In this document: piece after piece, positions 1 to 7,645 of the stretch
Numbering within the stretch: the stretch's first letter is position 1
How the letters are laid out: the number at the start of each line of letters is the position of its first letter
Source: Pedobacter sp. ok626
GTDB lineage: Bacteria; Bacteroidota; Bacteroidia; Sphingobacteriales; Sphingobacteriaceae
Assembly: GCF_900100435.1 (NCBI RefSeq)
Contig: NZ_FNEX01000022.1
Coordinates: 1 to 64,000 of the forward strand
DNA length: 64,000 bases
Direction: 5' to 3'
Position numbers and translations under genes: made by a program
Notes under the pieces: generated by a model
Database searches by the model: none
The model's input: only the letters and a program-made list of their open reading frames with translations
Told to the model about the DNA's origin: nothing

Positions 1-189
1 ATTTCTATGTTTTCATTTCAGTTTATACAAAAAACATTTGCTGGTAACCTGCTCATCAATAGTAAAAGCTTCAATCCTGTTGCTGTATTCAGAGCAGTAA
101 TCGCGGATGGCACAGTAGATCAGGAACACACCAAAGAATGGGATGATATGTCAGTTGTGAGGGATTCTGAATTTTTTAATAGCCCTAAA

Positions 190-618
190 ATGGCACTTAA
201 AGCGATTGAGCGGGAACATGAAAAAGTAAAAAGCGGAGCAGATTTCCCTAAGTACATTCAAGCGATCAAAAAGTTAGGCGTAGAAGAATTTGTGACCTAT
301 GTATCTGATAGCCACACCCAGTACTTTAGAAATAATGGTCCTCAGATAAGCTCCAAGGCAAAGTATGAACCTTTAGTCGTCGCTGCTGTAAGTCATAAGA
401 AAAAGTTTACGAAGTATTTGAATATGCATCAGGCGGGGCAAACAGACTACCTCAGTTTTTGCAGGCATTGTGCAGAAACAGGAATTGATAGGTGGATAGT
501 GAATTTATCATTGAGGACTTGCACTTATTATGATCAGAAAAGTCAGCTCATCCTGACAGAATCGATCCCTAATTCCGAATTCCCATCTGGTGTTCCATTT
601 GCCGAACCTGGTTTATAG
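190..618 (+). CDS. DUF1398 family protein (YbcV-like)
   Basis: This is a small cytoplasmic protein of about 142 residues belonging to the DUF1398 family (E. coli YbcV-like, sometimes called phage envelope protein), whose function is not established. The family pattern is visible: a KVKSGADFPKYI block near the start, a VSDSHTQYF segment, and a CRHCAETGIDRW block followed by CTYYD. The open frame extends upstream to position 7, but those 61 extra residues do not resemble the family. Starting at the ATG at 190 puts the KVKSGADF block at the usual distance from the N-terminus, so I prefer that start. No good ribosome-binding site is visible for either start. A 5'-truncated second copy lies at 2751-3093. 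Family is confident; start and role are not. Confidence 0.7.
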   Translation: MALKAIEREHEKVKSGADFPKYIQAIKKLGVEEFVTYVSDSHTQYFRNNGPQISSKAKYEPLVVAAVSHKKKFTKYLNMHQAGQTDYLSFCRHCAETGIDRWIVNLSLRTCTYYDQKSQLILTESIPNSEFPSGVPFAEPGL

Positions 619-870
619 CTTTGCGGATGATATTGCTTTGGAGGGTTATATTATTTATTTTAAGCTCAAGGCTTTCTCTTTTTTTAGACGAGGTTTTCAC
701 CAGCAATTAGGCTGTTTGATCATCTCCAGGAAATTGATATAGATGAATGATTAATGACACAAAAGATTGATGGCAAATAGTTATTTGCATTAAAATATAA
801 GCGGATCTGGAAAAAGAAAAAGGATAATAACAGTGCATGGGGTCTATCAAATTCTCAGTCAGATAACAGA
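619..870. other. Gene-free stretch with repeat remnants
   Basis: No gene is visible here. Positions 731-780 are nearly identical to 3173-3222, which lie downstream of the second DUF1398 copy. Positions 787-830 match the last part of a coding remnant found again near 12.5 kb and 20.8 kb (peptide LKYKRxWKKKK). The stretch therefore looks like recombined debris rather than functional intergenic DNA. Confidence 0.5.
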
Positions 871-1728
871 TTATTTAATTCTAATGCTTGTACTTCTGCC
901 ACCCCTTCCAAAACTGTTAAAAGCCCGAAAAGTAAGTAATCCCTTTTTGCTGATTGGGAAAGAATACATAGGGCTCTTTAAATCTGGTTCGGTGCCATCC
1001 GTAGTATAACGGATTGTGAAACCTGGAAGCTGTATATTAGCCATCACTTTATCAGCAATTACCTTCAGGCCTACAGCAGGAATCCGGTAATTAAAACCAC
1101 CTGCATAATGATCTAGCCTGGGTAAGTCACGCTGGCCCAGTCGACGAACAAAACTGCCCCATGCCTTCTGGTACAAAGCTTCGCTTTTTTTTGCATCCGT
1201 CTCAATATCCCAGTCGGGCCTTGCCGCCCATGCGCGTTCCGCAAAACCCAGTAATTTAGGAAGTAACATATATTCCAGCTCATCGGCTCCATGAATTTTC
1301 TCCGACCAGATCTGGGACTGCAGACCAACAATATTAGATTGTCCAAATTCAGTCAGTCGTTCTTTCCCTTTAAGAATTTCTATAAAATCCAGACGGCTGT
1401 AAAAACCGCTTCCCGGCGCATTTTCCGGATCTGGACCAGAACCATATGCTGGTCTGAGATGATTATTTTCATCAATGGTATGCCCTCTTTTAGCACCAAC
1501 AGCAGTAAGCTCCGGCAAGGAAGGTATTTCCAATCTCCATCCCTCATCATCACTGAAATGGAAATGTAAAGTATTCAGTTTATATAAAGCCAAAAGATCA
1601 ATCAGCTTGAAAATTTCCTTTTTAGTCTGAAAATTTCGGGCTACGTCCAGCATAAACGAACGGTAAGAAAAACGAGGTTGATCTTCCACCTCCGCAAAAG
1701 GAACAGCTACACTTGAAACCAGATTGAC
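871..1728 (-). pseudogene. GH20 beta-N-acetylhexosaminidase, internally deleted
   Basis: This is a remnant of a secreted family 20 beta-hexosaminidase, which removes terminal GlcNAc or GalNAc in the periplasm. The catalytic barrel opening is clear (PRFSYRSFMLDVARNF, then LHFHFSDDEGWRLEI), as are the barrel end (NIVGLQSQIWSE, LLPKLLGFAERAW) and a C-terminal chitobiase/Fn3-like module (PGFTIRYTTDGTEP). After DFIEIL the sequence jumps straight to the barrel end, so the region with the catalytic Asp-Glu pair is missing. The N-terminal domain and signal peptide are also gone: the frame runs up to an in-frame stop near 1731, and only a GTG near 1689 could serve as start. Intact relatives have roughly 600-800 residues. 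It should be catalytically dead. Confidence 0.85.
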
Positions 1729-1922
1729 AAATTAATCTGGAACGATGAAAGACAGGATTTCGTTTCTAAACATTAAATGTAAGTATAAAGAGTACCCTTG
1801 CCTGGCTTAGTTAATGTTATGTTACGGATAACAAATCACAAAAATTTAACACCACTTTAACAAGACCACTTTAACTTTATGACATAACTATTTGGTTAGT
1901 ATTTATAAGTTTAGTTTATAAT

Positions 1923-1948
1923 GAAAAGCTCGTATGGGTTGGAGCTTT
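1923..1948 (+). terminator. Terminator-like hairpin
   Basis: A perfect 8-bp stem (AAAAGCTC with GAGCTTTT) encloses a 10-nt loop and runs into a short T tract. No intact gene ends just upstream on the plus strand, so it may be left over from a lost gene. Confidence 0.4.
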
Positions 1949-1968
1949 TTACATTAATGTTTTTTAAT

Positions 1969-2091
1969 ATGAAAATAAACACTCTTTTCATTGTATTTGT
2001 TGTGATTGCTTTAATAGCACCTATCATTTATTTGCTTCACACTATCCGGACAGCCAGCCACTATCAGGAAGAGGAGATGCTCTGGATCTAA
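1969..2091 (+). CDS. Possible 40-residue membrane peptide
   Basis: An ATG at 1969 opens a 40-codon frame whose product begins MKINTLFIVFVVIALIAPII, a good single transmembrane helix, followed by a short polar tail rich in Glu (SHYQEEEMLWI). Two Lys/Arg-type charges flank the helix. I do not recognise the family and coding evidence is only compositional; it could equally be the N-terminal stub of a lost membrane or signalling protein. It sits alone between the GH20 remnant and a minus-strand small membrane protein. Confidence 0.25.
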   Translation: MKINTLFIVFVVIALIAPIIYLLHTIRTASHYQEEEMLWI

Positions 2092-2441
2092 GTTTCCGAA
2101 GCTATCGCTAGCCGGAGCATCGGCTTCTTTAAGCGGATATTCACTTTCTTAGCGAATTGTTAAGGCTTTCGAATTTAACGGGAACAAGCAACTGAACCAT
2201 TCATTTACGTCGGTCTGTTTTTTATCGAGACTCCAGTTATATTTGAGATCATATTTCGATTGAAAAAATAAACGGGTTAATTAACACTCGTATTGGTGGG
2301 CTTTTATTGAGGCAGACTTTTAAGTTCGAACCGAAAGTGAACTGATAAGTTAAATTTCCTTAGGGTTGTTTTCATCAAACATTGCCAGTATTAAAGTCAA
2401 TTCCTTTCGCACAATCTAAAAATCACGATCATAAAACCGAC

Positions 2442-2603
2442 TTAAACACGGTTTGTATCGTGTTTGTCCGGCTTTAATTCGGACTGTATCGTCTCTTTTT
2501 CAAATTTCTTTTTATCTTTCCTGTTCCTGCGGATCAGAAAAATGATCAGTCCGGCTACTGCAACCAGTACCAGCACTGCAATAGGGTAATTGATTTCCTT
2601 CAT
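2442..2603 (-). CDS. Small single-pass membrane protein (53 aa)
   Basis: The minus strand encodes a 53-residue protein starting MKEINYPIAVLVLVAVAGLI. Residues 6-24 form one transmembrane helix, followed by a very basic stretch (RRNRKDKKKFEKE) and a charged tail. From memory, this pattern (short N-terminus, one helix, basic Lys/Arg segment, acidic end) recurs in many small uncharacterised Pedobacter proteins; I could not check this. The topology suggests an N-out, C-in inner-membrane peptide. A TATTTTTG sequence about 20 bases upstream resembles the Bacteroidota -7 box (TAnnTTTG), but no clear -33 box was found. No function can be assigned. It is a single gene, oriented opposite to its neighbours. 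Confidence 0.55.
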   Translation of the reverse strand: MKEINYPIAVLVLVAVAGLIIFLIRRNRKDKKKFEKETIQSELKPDKHDTNRV

Positions 2604-2750
2604 CAAATCATTAATTTACAAACCATTACAAAAATACGCAACAAAATTGAATCGGTAGATTCTACGCTATAATTTAACACAAAAATAATGTAGGGTTTAT
2701 CATCTTTCTACTACCTCCCATTCAAGTTCAAGGAATCTCAAGCGCTTTCA

Positions 2751-3093
2751 AGATTTCCCCCAGTACATTCAAGCGATCAAAAAATTAGGAGTGGAAGAAT
2801 TTGTGACCCACGTATCCGACAGCCATACCCAGTACTATGGGCGTAATGGCCATCAACTCAGCTCCAAGGCAAAGTATGAACCTTTAGTCGTCGCTGCTGT
2901 AAGTCATAAGAAAAAGTTTACGAAGTATTTGAATATGCATCAGGCGGGGCAAACAGATTGCCTTAGCTTTTGCAGGCATTGCGCAGAAACAGGAATCGAT
3001 AGATGGATAGTGAATTTATTATTGATGACCTGCACTTATTATGATCAGAAAGATCAGCTCATCCTGACAGAATTGATCCCCAATTCTGAATGA
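2751..3093 (+). pseudogene. 5'-truncated second copy of the DUF1398 gene
   Basis: From the AGATTTCCC at about 2751 onward the sequence follows the DUF1398 gene at 238-590 very closely, but everything coding for the N-terminal residues, including KVKSGA, is replaced by unrelated DNA. The remaining frame could only start at a GTG at 2791 and would give 100 residues ending at NSE. The downstream DNA (3173-3222) is also shared with the first copy (731-780), so the duplication covered gene and flank. It is almost certainly non-functional. Confidence 0.75.
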
Positions 3094-3172
3094 AAGATCT
3101 GTAGTAGTCTAACCAAAAATAATCAGCCACAACTATACAAATAAACAAACTTGTGGCTGAATAAGGTCTTTT

Positions 3173-3222
3173 GAAATTGATATAAATGAATGATTAGTGA
3201 CAGAAAAGATTGATGGCAAATA
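3173..3222 (+). repeat. Duplicated flank of the DUF1398 gene
   Basis: About 50 bases are nearly identical to 731-780, with only a few substitutions. Both copies lie downstream of a DUF1398 sequence. This supports segmental duplication of gene plus flank rather than independent acquisition. Confidence 0.7.
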
Positions 3223-3532
3223 ATTGACGATTTAAAGAACAAGGGATTTATATAATTTGTAAGACTATGTTTGGTGATCATCTCCACTTCTATTGGACTA
3301 TTTTTAACAGCTTGTACCCAAAGTCAAATAATAAAACAACAAGTAAAAGAACACCCCGAAAATTGCTTTTCATATTTTTCATAAACTATAATTTCTTTTT
3401 TCTATCTCTGGAAACTTATATCATGCCCCTGTGTGTGCTAAAAACTCATGTTGGCTTCATGATTTGTTATTTTAATATTCTTTTAAATTGCTTAACCAAA
3501 CTTACCAACCCTTAATCTTATATTTTTAAGCA
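3223..3532. other. AT-rich gene-free stretch
   Basis: A frame at 3267-3515 encodes a low-complexity product rich in Phe, Asn and Thr that resembles no family I know, without a ribosome-binding site. I see no gene and no regulatory element here. Confidence 0.4.
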
Positions 3533-3778
3533 ATGATTGAAAGATGCTTACCAACGAGCGAACAGGTCTCTACAGTGAGTGGACTTCAGCAGCAGCAGGC
3601 AGTGCAAAATGAATTGAAATTGAAGCACCAATATCAGCTTTCTGAAAGTGAGTTAAAAGCCATCAGATCACAAATGAATCCTCATTTCATCTTTAATGTA
3701 CTCAATTCCATTGAGGCCTATGTAATGGATAACGAGAAAAGAAAAGCTTCCCGACTCATCCAAAATTTGCTTCATTGA
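3533..3778 (+). pseudogene. LytS/YehU-type histidine kinase stub, frameshifted
   Basis: This is a fragment of a membrane sensor histidine kinase of the LytS/YehU type (His_kinase domain). The phosphoacceptor block SELKAIRSQMNPHFIFNVLN is complete, including the conserved His. The sensor and membrane domains upstream are missing. Just after the block, the A-run at 3761-3768 appears one base short: shifting frame restores KFASLS, the sequence expected in this family, whereas the actual frame hits a stop. The ATPase domain is absent. The stub is therefore truncated at both ends and frameshifted. The first 20 residues of the open frame look unrelated to kinases. Confidence 0.8.
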
Positions 3779-3825
3779 GTAAAAACATAAAGAGTATTGC
3801 GTCCCCATTAAATCCATAACTAAAT

Positions 3826-3863
3826 AATTAAGGCCTTCAGAAATTAATCTGAAGGCCTTAATT
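3826..3863. terminator. Strong bidirectional hairpin terminator
   Basis: A perfect 15-bp inverted repeat (3826-3840 with 3849-3863, core AAGGCCTTCAG) surrounds an 8-nt AAATTAAT loop, with A and T tracts on either side. It would terminate transcription in either direction. A decayed version of the same hairpin lies at about 5615-5644, within the second copy of a larger repeat. Confidence 0.6.
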
Positions 3864-3935
3864 TAAATTCTATTATCCGATATAAAAACTTTCAGATAAT
3901 CTTCCCATGTTTTTCCCACGGTGGAAAGTTATGTG

Positions 3936-3960
3936 TTTTCGGAGATACAAGACTCGAACA
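3936..3960 (-). other. tRNA 3'-end-like segment (possible attachment scar)
   Basis: On the minus strand this reads as a T-loop (G-TTCGAGT-C), a T-stem strand and a seven-base acceptor strand ending in A. The 5' half of a tRNA is absent, so this is no gene. tRNA 3' ends are common integration sites, and this one sits at the edge of the flanking repeat. The T-loop resemblance rests on about 20 bases only. Confidence 0.35.
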
Positions 3961-4226
3961 ACATCATTGATGACATCCGCAACGCGGCTGGTTTAGAAGA
4001 CGACTCATTTAACCCGCTTCCACCCGTTTTAACATGGCTTTAGTTCTTACAATCTTTAAAGCCAGCAAGGATTTTGCTGACTTTTTATGTCTTTGCCAAC
4101 TCGAACGCGAGCCGATATGAACTGATACGAGCTGATAGTGAGCCGATAATTATAACAGATTATAATAGGAGACTGGCAGATGTTCATAGGCATGTGTCGA
4201 AGCTGCTAATATTGTATAGTTACTTA

Positions 4227-5420
4227 CTAATATAAAAAACCAAACGCCCATAATGGTAAAGCATCATTAACTGTGAATGCAACATCATCAATAACCCGGT
4301 ATCCATTTTCGACTCCCTGTAATTGTTTCAAGGTTTTATTTTTACCCCCTATTTCGAATGTCCATTTACCATTTACCACAAAATCACCATTCTTAGTATA
4401 ACTTAGCCTATACCCCGCCGATAACTGGCTTGCAAAAAAAGTTTCCCGCAAATTACCTTCATTCGGATCAATATTGGTCAGTGCATATGCAAGGTTCGTA
4501 TTGTTAAGATATATTTTCTCTGGCTTTTGAAGCGTTACAATACTGATCCCGGAGTAATAGAGCTGCCTGATTAGTTGTGCCCGTTCCAGAAATGACAAAT
4601 AATTATTAATCGTATTTCGGTGAACGCCACTCTTTTTAGCCAACTCAGTAATATTAGGTTTGTAGGGAACATTAGCTGCCAGCACATAGAATAATTGCAA
4701 CATTTTACGTGCATTACGGATATCGAAATCATGTAATTCAGCCATGTCATATTCTACAATAATACGGATCAATTGCTGTATGCGGTCTGAAAGGCTTTCC
4801 TGATCCTCAGCAAAGAAGGGGTAATAACCATGTCTCAGATAGTCGTTAAAATACTGCAATGGCCTAAACTCAACAGGAAACACTTTTTGCCATTCTTTAT
4901 CCGGATTAAGCAATTCATCAATAGTAAAAGGATCAATCGTTAATATTCCGCTTAATGAAAGGTATTCCCTATAAGAAAGCCCATGCAAATCGTACATAAG
5001 TGCCCGCCGGCTCAAGTCTGCTTCTTCCCTGGCAATATCAATGATTGAAGAGCCCGTAAAAACAATTTTAAGATCTGGATAAAAGTCATATAAATTTTTA
5101 ATATGCCTCGACCAATCCGGATATTTATGAACTTCGTCTAAAAAAAGGAATTTCCCCCCACCTCTATAAAACTCCTCAGCCGTTTCAACCAATGAATTTG
5201 TCGTAAAATAGAGATCGTCTAAAGTAAAATATGCAGCTTCGGTAGGCCTTAAATTCAATTCCTTTAAATACTGAAGTAAAATTGTAGTTTTTCCAGTACC
5301 CCTTGCGCCCTTTATCCCTATTAAGCGGTTGTTCCATTTTATTTTGCTATACAAATACCTTTTAAATCCAAGTTTTGCCTGATTAACCAATGATTGCGAT
5401 CTTTGCAGTAGTACTTCCAT
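4227..5420 (-). CDS. AAA+ ATPase with DUF4143 C-terminus
   Basis: This is a 397-residue stand-alone ATPase of the AAA_14/DUF4143 family. Walker A is GARGTGKTT at residues 38-46 and Walker B is FLFLDE at 91-96, with FTGSS as the sensor-1 region. The C-terminal half carries a winged-helix-like segment (ITELAKKSGVHRNTINNYLSFLERAQLI) and a nuclease-like fold typical of DUF4143. The biochemical role of the family is not established; the genes are widespread, mobile and often solitary. Length is normal and all ATPase motifs are intact. It is transcribed alone, opposite to metA, and is bracketed by ~160-bp direct repeats with tRNA-end-like segments, consistent with lateral acquisition. Palindromes upstream suggest its own regulation. 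Confidence 0.85.
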   Translation of the reverse strand: MEVLLQRSQSLVNQAKLGFKRYLYSKIKWNNRLIGIKGARGTGKTTILLQYLKELNLRPTEAAYFTLDDLYFTTNSLVETAEEFYRGGGKFLFLDEVHKYPDWSRHIKNLYDFYPDLKIVFTGSSIIDIAREEADLSRRALMYDLHGLSYREYLSLSGILTIDPFTIDELLNPDKEWQKVFPVEFRPLQYFNDYLRHGYYPFFAEDQESLSDRIQQLIRIIVEYDMAELHDFDIRNARKMLQLFYVLAANVPYKPNITELAKKSGVHRNTINNYLSFLERAQLIRQLYYSGISIVTLQKPEKIYLNNTNLAYALTNIDPNEGNLRETFFASQLSAGYRLSYTKNGDFVVNGKWTFEIGGKNKTLKQLQGVENGYRVIDDVAFTVNDALPLWAFGFLY

Positions 5421-5451
5421 TAGATTTTTTTATGCTAAAATAAAATTTTCA

Positions 5452-5511
5452 ATCAACATTGCATACTTAAAAGTGCAATATTGATAAAAAACTGCACACG
5501 TTAGTATGCAA
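5452..5511 (-). promoter_or_regulatory. Inverted repeats upstream of the ATPase gene
   Basis: Positions 5452-5463 (ATCAACATTGCA) and 5474-5485 (TGCAATATTGAT) are inverted repeats matching at 11 of 12 positions with a 10-base spacer. A second pair, TTGCATACT at 5459-5467 and AGTATGCAA at 5503-5511, overlaps it. They lie 32-91 bases upstream of the ATPase start on the minus strand, where an operator would be expected. Confidence 0.45.
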
Positions 5512-5610
5512 AACACACAAAACCTCATCCTTTAATACGGGATAGCTCCTATTACGTTCAATAAAATCGAGTAGGAAGGAACCTTCTTGAGAATCAATTC
5601 ACAGTTCATA

Positions 5611-5775
5611 AAAAAAAGCCTCCAGAAATTAATCCAAAGGTCTTCTTTTAAATTTGACTATCCATTATAAAATATTCGGATAATCTTCCCATGTTGTTCC
5701 CAAGGTGGGAAAGTTATGTGTCCCCGACGAGATTCGAACTCAAAAAAATTCATTGATGATTTGAAGAAAATTGCA
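5611..5775 (+). repeat. Right copy of diverged direct repeat flanking the ATPase
   Basis: This is the partner of 3826-3985. Its hairpin has lost several pairs, while the block at 5675-5720 is still close to 3891-3935. The downstream part encodes SNSKKFIDDLKKIA, which recurs in the remnants at 12423-12545 and 20731-20874. Confidence 0.65.
5721..5743 (-). other. tRNA 3'-end-like segment (possible attachment scar)
   Basis: Minus strand reads GAG-TTCGAAT-CTCGT-CGGGGAC-A, i.e. T-loop, 3' T-stem strand, 3' acceptor strand and discriminator base. The 5' T-stem strand pairs for only three positions before the sequence diverges, and no 5' acceptor strand is present. The pattern is what a site-specific integration scar at a tRNA gene would leave. 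Confidence 0.4.
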
Positions 5776-5877
5776 AACTTGAATACATTCACAGAATTGC
5801 CATATGATAGTCACAGATGCCCCCTTAGCTTATAGTTCAATGTATTATTCTTATTTTTAGCGTTTAAATAAAAACAA

Positions 5878-5886
5878 GGGAGGTGA
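5878..5886 (+). promoter_or_regulatory. Unusually strong Shine-Dalgarno of metA
   Basis: GGGAGGTGAT ends three bases before the metA ATG. It matches most of the complement of the 16S 3' end. No other gene in the window has a comparable site, and Bacteroidota genes generally have weak or no Shine-Dalgarno sequences. It fixes the start codon at 5890. Confidence 0.7.
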
Positions 5887-5889
5887 TAA

Positions 5890-6834
5890 ATGCCAGTTAA
5901 GATTCCGAATAATCTGCCAGCGATTGAGCTTTTAAAGAAGGAAAATATATTTGTTATGAGTGATCTGAGAGCAGATACTCAAGATATTCGCCCAATGCGT
6001 GTGCTTATCCTTAACCTGATGCCTCTTAAAATATCTGCTGAAACGGATTTTGTTCGTTTATTATCCAACAATCCCCTACAGGTTGAAGTAGAATTTTTAA
6101 GACTCGATTCTCACACTTCTAAGAATATATCTGAAGAACATCTGGAAATGTTCTATAAAGGTTTTGGCGAAATAAAGAAAAACTTCTATGACGGTTTGAT
6201 CATTACCGGCGCTCCTGTAGAAATGCTGGAATTCGAGGAAGTAAGCTATTGGAATGAGATCACACAAATCTTCGACTGGGCCAGAAAACACGTTACCTCA
6301 ACGCTCTATATTTGCTGGGCGTCTCAGGCTGCACTATATCATTTTTATGGGGTAGAAAAAAAACCATTAAACGAAAAATTATCCGGGGTTTTCAAGCATA
6401 CTGCCACTGAAAAGGGGCACTCTTTGTTAAGGGGCTTCGACGACGAATTCTTTATTCCTCATAGCAGGCATACCACAATATTGAAATCGGATTTGGCTGA
6501 TAAGGCAGATCTTCATATCCTGTCAGAATCTTCGGATGCAGGAATAGCCATTGTATTTTCCCGAGGCGGGCGTGAATTTTATCTTACAGGTCACTCAGAA
6601 TACGCTCCGCTAACCCTTCACGAGGAATATGTCAGAGACCGGGAGAAAGGTCTTGATGTACCTGTACCGAAAAACTATTACCGGGACAATAATCCAGAGA
6701 ATGCGCCATTGGTATGTTGGACAAGTCATGCGAATTTACTCTTCAATAATTGGCTCAACTACTTTGTGTACCAGGAGACCCCTTATAATCTAGAGGACGT
6801 AGGTAAATTGGGAGAGATTGTTCAAAATGGTTAG
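5890..6834 (+). CDS. metA: Homoserine O-acetyltransferase MetA
   Basis: This cytoplasmic enzyme acylates the hydroxyl of L-homoserine, the first committed step of methionine synthesis. The 314-residue length and the opening MPVKIPNNLPAIELLKKENI are typical. The catalytic triad is intact: nucleophile Cys142 (ICWASQA), His235 and Glu237 (TGHSEY). Residue 111 is Glu (GAPVEMLEFEE). In studied MetA proteins Glu here goes with acetyl-CoA and Gly with succinyl-CoA, so I infer acetyl-CoA use. It is monocistronic; I saw no SAM riboswitch in the 5' region. It starts about 55 bases after the end of the repeat remnant, has an atypically strong ribosome-binding site, and the gene may have been acquired. 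Confidence 0.95.
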   Translation: MPVKIPNNLPAIELLKKENIFVMSDLRADTQDIRPMRVLILNLMPLKISAETDFVRLLSNNPLQVEVEFLRLDSHTSKNISEEHLEMFYKGFGEIKKNFYDGLIITGAPVEMLEFEEVSYWNEITQIFDWARKHVTSTLYICWASQAALYHFYGVEKKPLNEKLSGVFKHTATEKGHSLLRGFDDEFFIPHSRHTTILKSDLADKADLHILSESSDAGIAIVFSRGGREFYLTGHSEYAPLTLHEEYVRDREKGLDVPVPKNYYRDNNPENAPLVCWTSHANLLFNNWLNYFVYQETPYNLEDVGKLGEIVQNG

Positions 6835-7260
6835 ATTTTCACGATGACTGGATTATATTACTGTTTTGTTCATTTCGGTGTATGCCAGGGGCGATACAAG
6901 CGAAAACTGATATGCGCTGGTTTTTGAGTCAATATCTGTTGCTTCTATATAAATACTCGTAGTTATAGAATCATATCATAAGTACATTTTTTTACTTCTA
7001 CAATTAGCCGTCATACCTAACGAATTTCTTGTCATAAAAATCTGTCAAAGTCTACAGGATATTCGCATCGGATTTATGAAAAAACAATCATTACAGATAT
7101 ACATCCAAAATCCACGAATATTGGCGCATAAGGCGCGAATATAAAGTCACAGTTTTGTGAGTGATTTATAATGCTGAGTATTACAGAAAATAAGGAATAT
7201 GACATCATCTACCTATGAATACATCCTTATTCATTTAATTCACCAAAAAAAACAAAAACT
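6835..7260. other. Intergenic region upstream of the small secreted protein gene
   Basis: About 425 AT-rich bases without a convincing gene on either strand. It presumably holds the metA transcription end and the promoter of the gene at 7261, but I could not identify a clear TAnnTTTG/TTTG promoter pair or a terminator hairpin. Confidence 0.4.
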
Positions 7261-7581
7261 ATGAAAAAATTATGTGCTGCGTTACTATTCTCTTTTATAG
7301 GAATAAGCGCTTTTGCAAGTGATTTGACACCTAAAGTTAAGGGTGCAACACTAGAGGTAAAAACAACCTTGAAAAAAGACAAAATTGAAGTATCAACAGC
7401 GAAAGAAGCGGTTGGAAAACTTAAACGTGTACAAGTGAGGGTTGACTGGATGGATGAATGTGGCAATACAATGGCTATATATGTATCAGCACCACAGGGT
7501 ACACCCTATGGTGACTATTGGATGGCAGCTGCCAACCATGCAATAAATATTATGAATAATAATGGTGGTTGTTTATATTAA
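7261..7581 (+). CDS. Small secreted protein of unknown function (106 aa)
   Basis: The product has a Sec signal peptide (MKKLCAALLFSFIGISAFAS, cleavage near residue 20), leaving a mature protein of about 86 residues. The first half is Lys-rich with Thr and Val (TLEVKTTLKKDKIEVSTAKEAV). The second half contains VDWMDECGNTMAIYVS and ends NNNGGCLY. It has two cysteines in the mature part, one mid-chain and one three residues from the C-terminus, which could form a disulfide in the periplasm or outside the cell. I do not recognise the family. A terminator-like hairpin follows, then the GLPGLI gene 64 bases downstream and a TonB-receptor-like gene, so the three may act together. Confidence 0.7.
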   Translation: MKKLCAALLFSFIGISAFASDLTPKVKGATLEVKTTLKKDKIEVSTAKEAVGKLKRVQVRVDWMDECGNTMAIYVSAPQGTPYGDYWMAAANHAINIMNNNGGCLY

Positions 7582-7599
7582 TTCGACCGTTAGATTCCT

Positions 7600-7626
7600 G
7601 GGGTGCTTTTAACCCCCTTATTTTTT
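7600..7626 (+). terminator. Terminator or attenuator between small protein and GLPGLI gene
   Basis: GGGGT (7600-7604) and ACCCC (7612-7616) form a short stem with a 7-nt loop, followed by a T-rich run (7618-7626). Being only 20 bases before the next start codon, it may partly terminate transcription so that the small protein is made in excess. Confidence 0.45.
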
Positions 7627-7645
7627 ATCCCTTATAATAAAACTG

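Larger units (their letters stand above)
3826..3985 (+). repeat. Left copy of diverged direct repeat flanking the ATPase
   Basis: About 160 bases match 5611-5775 in the same orientation with scattered differences. Shared parts, in order, are the hairpin around AAATTAAT, a 45-base block at 3891-3935 (matching 5675-5720) reading TTCNGATAATCTTCCCATG and onward to GTTATGTG, a tRNA-3'-end-like segment, and a short reading frame with IIDDI/FIDDL. The two copies bracket the ATPase gene at 4227-5420, suggesting a past insertion or duplication. Confidence 0.65.

Noticed and set aside
7..189. Upstream 61 codons of the DUF1398 frame as part of the protein
   Set aside because: They do not resemble the family, whereas the ATG at 190 gives the family's normal N-terminal length. 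Kept as an uncertainty.
3267..3515. 82-codon open frame on the plus strand
   Set aside because: Low-complexity, Phe/Asn/Thr-rich product, no ribosome-binding site and no resemblance to any family; AT-rich chance frame.
4227..5420. ATPase as part of a toxin-antitoxin or phage-defence operon
   Set aside because: It is solitary; there is no partner gene in line, so the claim cannot be supported beyond mobile context.
5721..5743. A complete tRNA gene
   Set aside because: Only a T-loop and 3' acceptor strand are readable. There is no anticodon arm, D arm or 5' acceptor strand nearby.
5776..5889. SAM riboswitch upstream of metA
   Set aside because: I could not find the conserved core of a known SAM riboswitch class in this short, AT-rich leader.
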